DNA of 64,000 nucleotides, from NCBI RefSeq assembly GCF_001541315.1, contig NZ_LMVK01000012.1, positions 248,001-312,000 of the forward strand. The letters are read 5' to 3'. The position numbers and the translations under genes were made by a program. The DNA is from Agrobacterium tumefaciens str. B6. GTDB lineage: Bacteria > Pseudomonadota > Alphaproteobacteria > Rhizobiales > Rhizobiaceae. Shown piece after piece: positions 62,204-64,000 of this stretch (within the stretch, counting starts at the first letter, position 1; every line of letters starts with the position of its first letter). Under the pieces are notes generated by a model. It saw only the letters and a program-made list of their open reading frames with translations, searched no databases and had not been told where the DNA came from.

Positions 62204-64000
62204 ATGAACGTTGCGACCCCGATTTCCGCTGAAAAAGCCGCCCCGAAGCCCGAAGTTCGTATCGGACACACGGTTTGCCCGCATGACTGTCCGAGCGCCT
62301 GCGCGCTGGAGGTCGACATCAATGCCGATGGCCGGATCGGCCGCGTGCGCGGGGCCAACGCCAATACTTACACCGCCGGCGTGATCTGCGCCAAGGTGGC
62401 GCGTTATTCCGAGCGCATCTATCATCCCGGCCGATTGCTGACCCCGAAGCGCCGCAAGGGCGCGAAGGGGGCGGGCGACTGGCAGGAAATTTCCTGGGAA
62501 GCTGCTCTGGACGAGGTGGCGGACGCTTTTGTCAAGGCTGAAGCGCGGCACGGCGCCGAAGCCATCTGGCCCTATTTCTACGCCGGCACCATGGGGCAGG
62601 TGCAGCGCGATTCCATCGAGCGGCTGCGCCACGCCAAGAAATATTCCGGCTTCTTCGGATCGATCTGCACCAACATGGCCTGGACCGGCTACGTGATGGG
62701 CACCGGCGCACTGCGTGGCCCCGATCCGCGCGAGATCGCCAAGGCCGATGTCGTCGTCATCTGGGGTACCAACGCGGTCGCCACGCAGGTCAATGTCATG
62801 ACCCATGCGGTGAAAGCCCGCAAGGAGCGCGGCGCGAAGATCGTCGTGGTCGATATCTACGACAATCCGACCATGAAACAGGCGGATATGCGCCTCGTTG
62901 TCCGCCCCGGCACGGACGCGGCGCTCGCCTGCGCCGTGATGCACATCGCCTTCCGCGACGGTTACGCCGATCGTGATTACATGGCGCGCTTCGCCGATGA
63001 TCCGGCCGGGCTTGAGGCGCATCTGAAGACGAAGACGCCGCAATGGGCCTCGGAAATCACCGGTCTTTCCGTCGACGAGATCGAGGATTTCGCCCGGCTG
63101 GTCGGCACCACGAAAAAGACCTTCTTCCGGCTTGGATATGGTTTTGCCCGCCAGCGCAACGGCGCTGTCGCCATGCATGCGGCCCTTTCCATCGCCACCG
63201 TCCTCGGCTCCTGGCAATATGAGGGCGGCGGCGCTTTCCACAATAATGGCGATATCTTCCGGCTCAACAAGTCGGAGCTGATGGGCAGTTCTTACGCCGA
63301 CCCCGAGGTGCGCCAGCTCGACCAGTCGCAGATCGGCCGTGTGCTGACCGGAGACGCTGAAGCGCTGCGCCACGGCGGCCCGGTGACGGCGCTGCTGATC
63401 CAGAATACCAATCCCGTCAATGTCGCGCCCGAACAGCGGCTGGTGAAACAGGGTTTCCTGCGCGACGATCTCTTCGTCGCCGTGCATGAGCAATTCATGA
63501 CCGAAACGGCTGAGGTGGCCGATATCGTGCTGCCTGCCACCATGTTCCTTGAACATGACGACATCTACCGCGCCGGCGGCCAGAACCACATTCTGCTTGG
63601 TCCGAAACTGGTGGAGCCGCCCGAAACGGTGCGCACCAACCTCTTCGTCATCGAAGAACTGGCGAAACGTCTCGGTGTCGACCATATGCCGGGCTTTGGC
63701 CTTTCGGCCCGTGATCATGTCGACCGTATGCTCAAAGTCAGCGGCTGGGGCGATTTCGACACGCTGGCGGAAGAAAAATGGATCGATGCGCAGCCCTCCT
63801 TCGAGGTGGCGCACTATCTCGAAGGTTTCGGTTACGGTGACGGCAAATTCCGTTTTAGCCCCGAATGGGCGACCGGGCCATCTCCGAACAAGCCGCCGAA
63901 AAACATCGGCGTCATGGGGCCGGTCTCGCAATTCCCGAAATTCCCGGATCAGGTCGACGTCATCGAAACCGTGGATGGCGATCATCCGTTCCGGCTGGCG
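62204..64000 (+). CDS. Molybdopterin oxidoreductase, N-terminal part (cut by window edge)
   Basis: The first 599 codons of a DMSO-reductase-family enzyme; the C-terminal molybdopterin dinucleotide-binding part lies partly outside. A 4Fe-4S site near the start is formed by Cys25, Cys29, Cys33 (VCPHDCPSAC) and Cys62. Molybdopterin-binding segments follow, such as VIWGTNAVATQVN and LIQNTNPVNVAPE. No Tat signal is seen, so it should be cytoplasmic. The electron acceptor and substrate are unknown. An in-frame ATG at 62186 is another possible start; neither has a clear ribosome site. moaD and moaE at 53.3-54 kb supply the cofactor. Confidence 0.93.
   Translation, partial: MNVATPISAEKAAPKPEVRIGHTVCPHDCPSACALEVDINADGRIGRVRGANANTYTAGVICAKVARYSERIYHPGRLLTPKRRKGAKGAGDWQEISWEAALDEVADAFVKAEARHGAEAIWPYFYAGTMGQVQRDSIERLRHAKKYSGFFGSICTNMAWTGYVMGTGALRGPDPREIAKADVVVIWGTNAVATQVNVMTHAVKARKERGAKIVVVDIYDNPTMKQADMRLVVRPGTDAALACAVMHIAFRDGYADRDYMARFADDPAGLEAHLKTKTPQWASEITGLSVDEIEDFARLVGTTKKTFFRLGYGFARQRNGAVAMHAALSIATVLGSWQYEGGGAFHNNGDIFRLNKSELMGSSYADPEVRQLDQSQIGRVLTGDAEALRHGGPVTALLIQNTNPVNVAPEQRLVKQGFLRDDLFVAVHEQFMTETAEVADIVLPATMFLEHDDIYRAGGQNHILLGPKLVEPPETVRTNLFVIEELAKRLGVDHMPGFGLSARDHVDRMLKVSGWGDFDTLAEEKWIDAQPSFEVAHYLEGFGYGDGKFRFSPEWATGPSPNKPPKNIGVMGPVSQFPKFPDQVDVIETVDGDHPFRLA

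Noticed and set aside
62093..63985. 630-codon open frame opposite the molybdoenzyme
   Set aside because: The plus strand has a full-length family match with Fe-S Cys motifs; the minus frame shows none.
1..64000. CRISPR array, tRNA/rRNA genes, prophage or complete insertion sequence
   Set aside because: I looked for regular repeats, CCA-ended cloverleafs, rRNA-like blocks, transposase motifs and attachment repeats and saw none.

Overview
The window looks like a piece of the main chromosome of a Rhizobiaceae alphaproteobacterium, most likely Agrobacterium. This rests on gene order (rpsF-rpsR-DUF2232-rplI, fabD-fabG-acpP-fabF-mltG, lptF-lptG-lptD-surA-pdxA-rsmA), the GC-rich and strongly codon-biased genes, the MoaD/MoaE/PgsA/UvrC run, and two kinds of palindromic repeat that I know from Rhizobiales intergenic DNA. 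No rRNA, tRNA, CRISPR array, prophage or complete insertion sequence was seen. Most genes are core housekeeping genes, with small accessory insertions between them.

Layout. 1-7.3 kb (minus): cysS (cut by the left edge), an SDR, purF, cvpA, radA, a parDE toxin-antitoxin pair whose toxin is frameshifted, and alr. 7.3-9.4 kb (plus): an AraC-type regulator followed by the azlCD amino-acid exporter. 9.5-11 kb: dnaB (minus). 11.3-14.6 kb (plus): a MarR-MFS-HlyD drug-efflux operon ending in a long inverted-repeat element. 14.8-17.3 kb (minus): the rpsF-rpsR-DUF2232-rplI ribosomal operon. 17.6-19.2 kb (minus): a DfsB-like protein and an aldo/keto reductase. 19.4-26.4 kb (plus): type II fatty-acid synthesis genes, then mltG, yicC and gmk. 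26.5-27.3 kb: a more AT-rich two-gene islet of unknown function. 27.7-35.4 kb (minus): lptF-lptG-lptD-surA-like-pdxA-rsmA, which joins LPS transport, outer-membrane folding, vitamin B6 synthesis and rRNA methylation.

35.7-50 kb: pepA and holC, then a signalling district. It holds a GAF-GGDEF cyclase, a sugar 1-dehydrogenase, a membrane GGEEF cyclase, a 5TM-degenerate GGDEF-EAL protein, a histidine kinase/response regulator pair with a periplasmic GlcG/HbpS-like protein downstream, an ABC-F ATPase and a further GGDEF protein. 49.8-53.2 kb: a GST, ndk, then a CGNR zinc-finger regulator with a lipoprotein gene, divergent from an orphan LivH-like permease across a 36-bp palindrome. 53.3-57.5 kb (minus): a PTR1-like reductase, uvrC, pgsA, moaD and moaE. 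57.8-64 kb: an Omp25/31-like outer-membrane protein, a GST, a membrane-anchored RNase T2, a UPF0104 membrane protein, rlmJ, and the first 599 codons of a molybdopterin oxidoreductase cut by the right edge.

The points most worth a second look are the one-base frameshift in parE, the palindrome and orphan permease of the CGNR locus, the kinase/regulator/HbpS-like trio, the AT-rich lipoprotein islet, the Fe-S ligand loss in PurF, and the PTR1-type catalytic triad downstream of which uvrC is translationally coupled. I found no clear new multi-gene system. The best candidates for under-described biology are the CGNR/LivH locus and the HbpS-like two-component locus.
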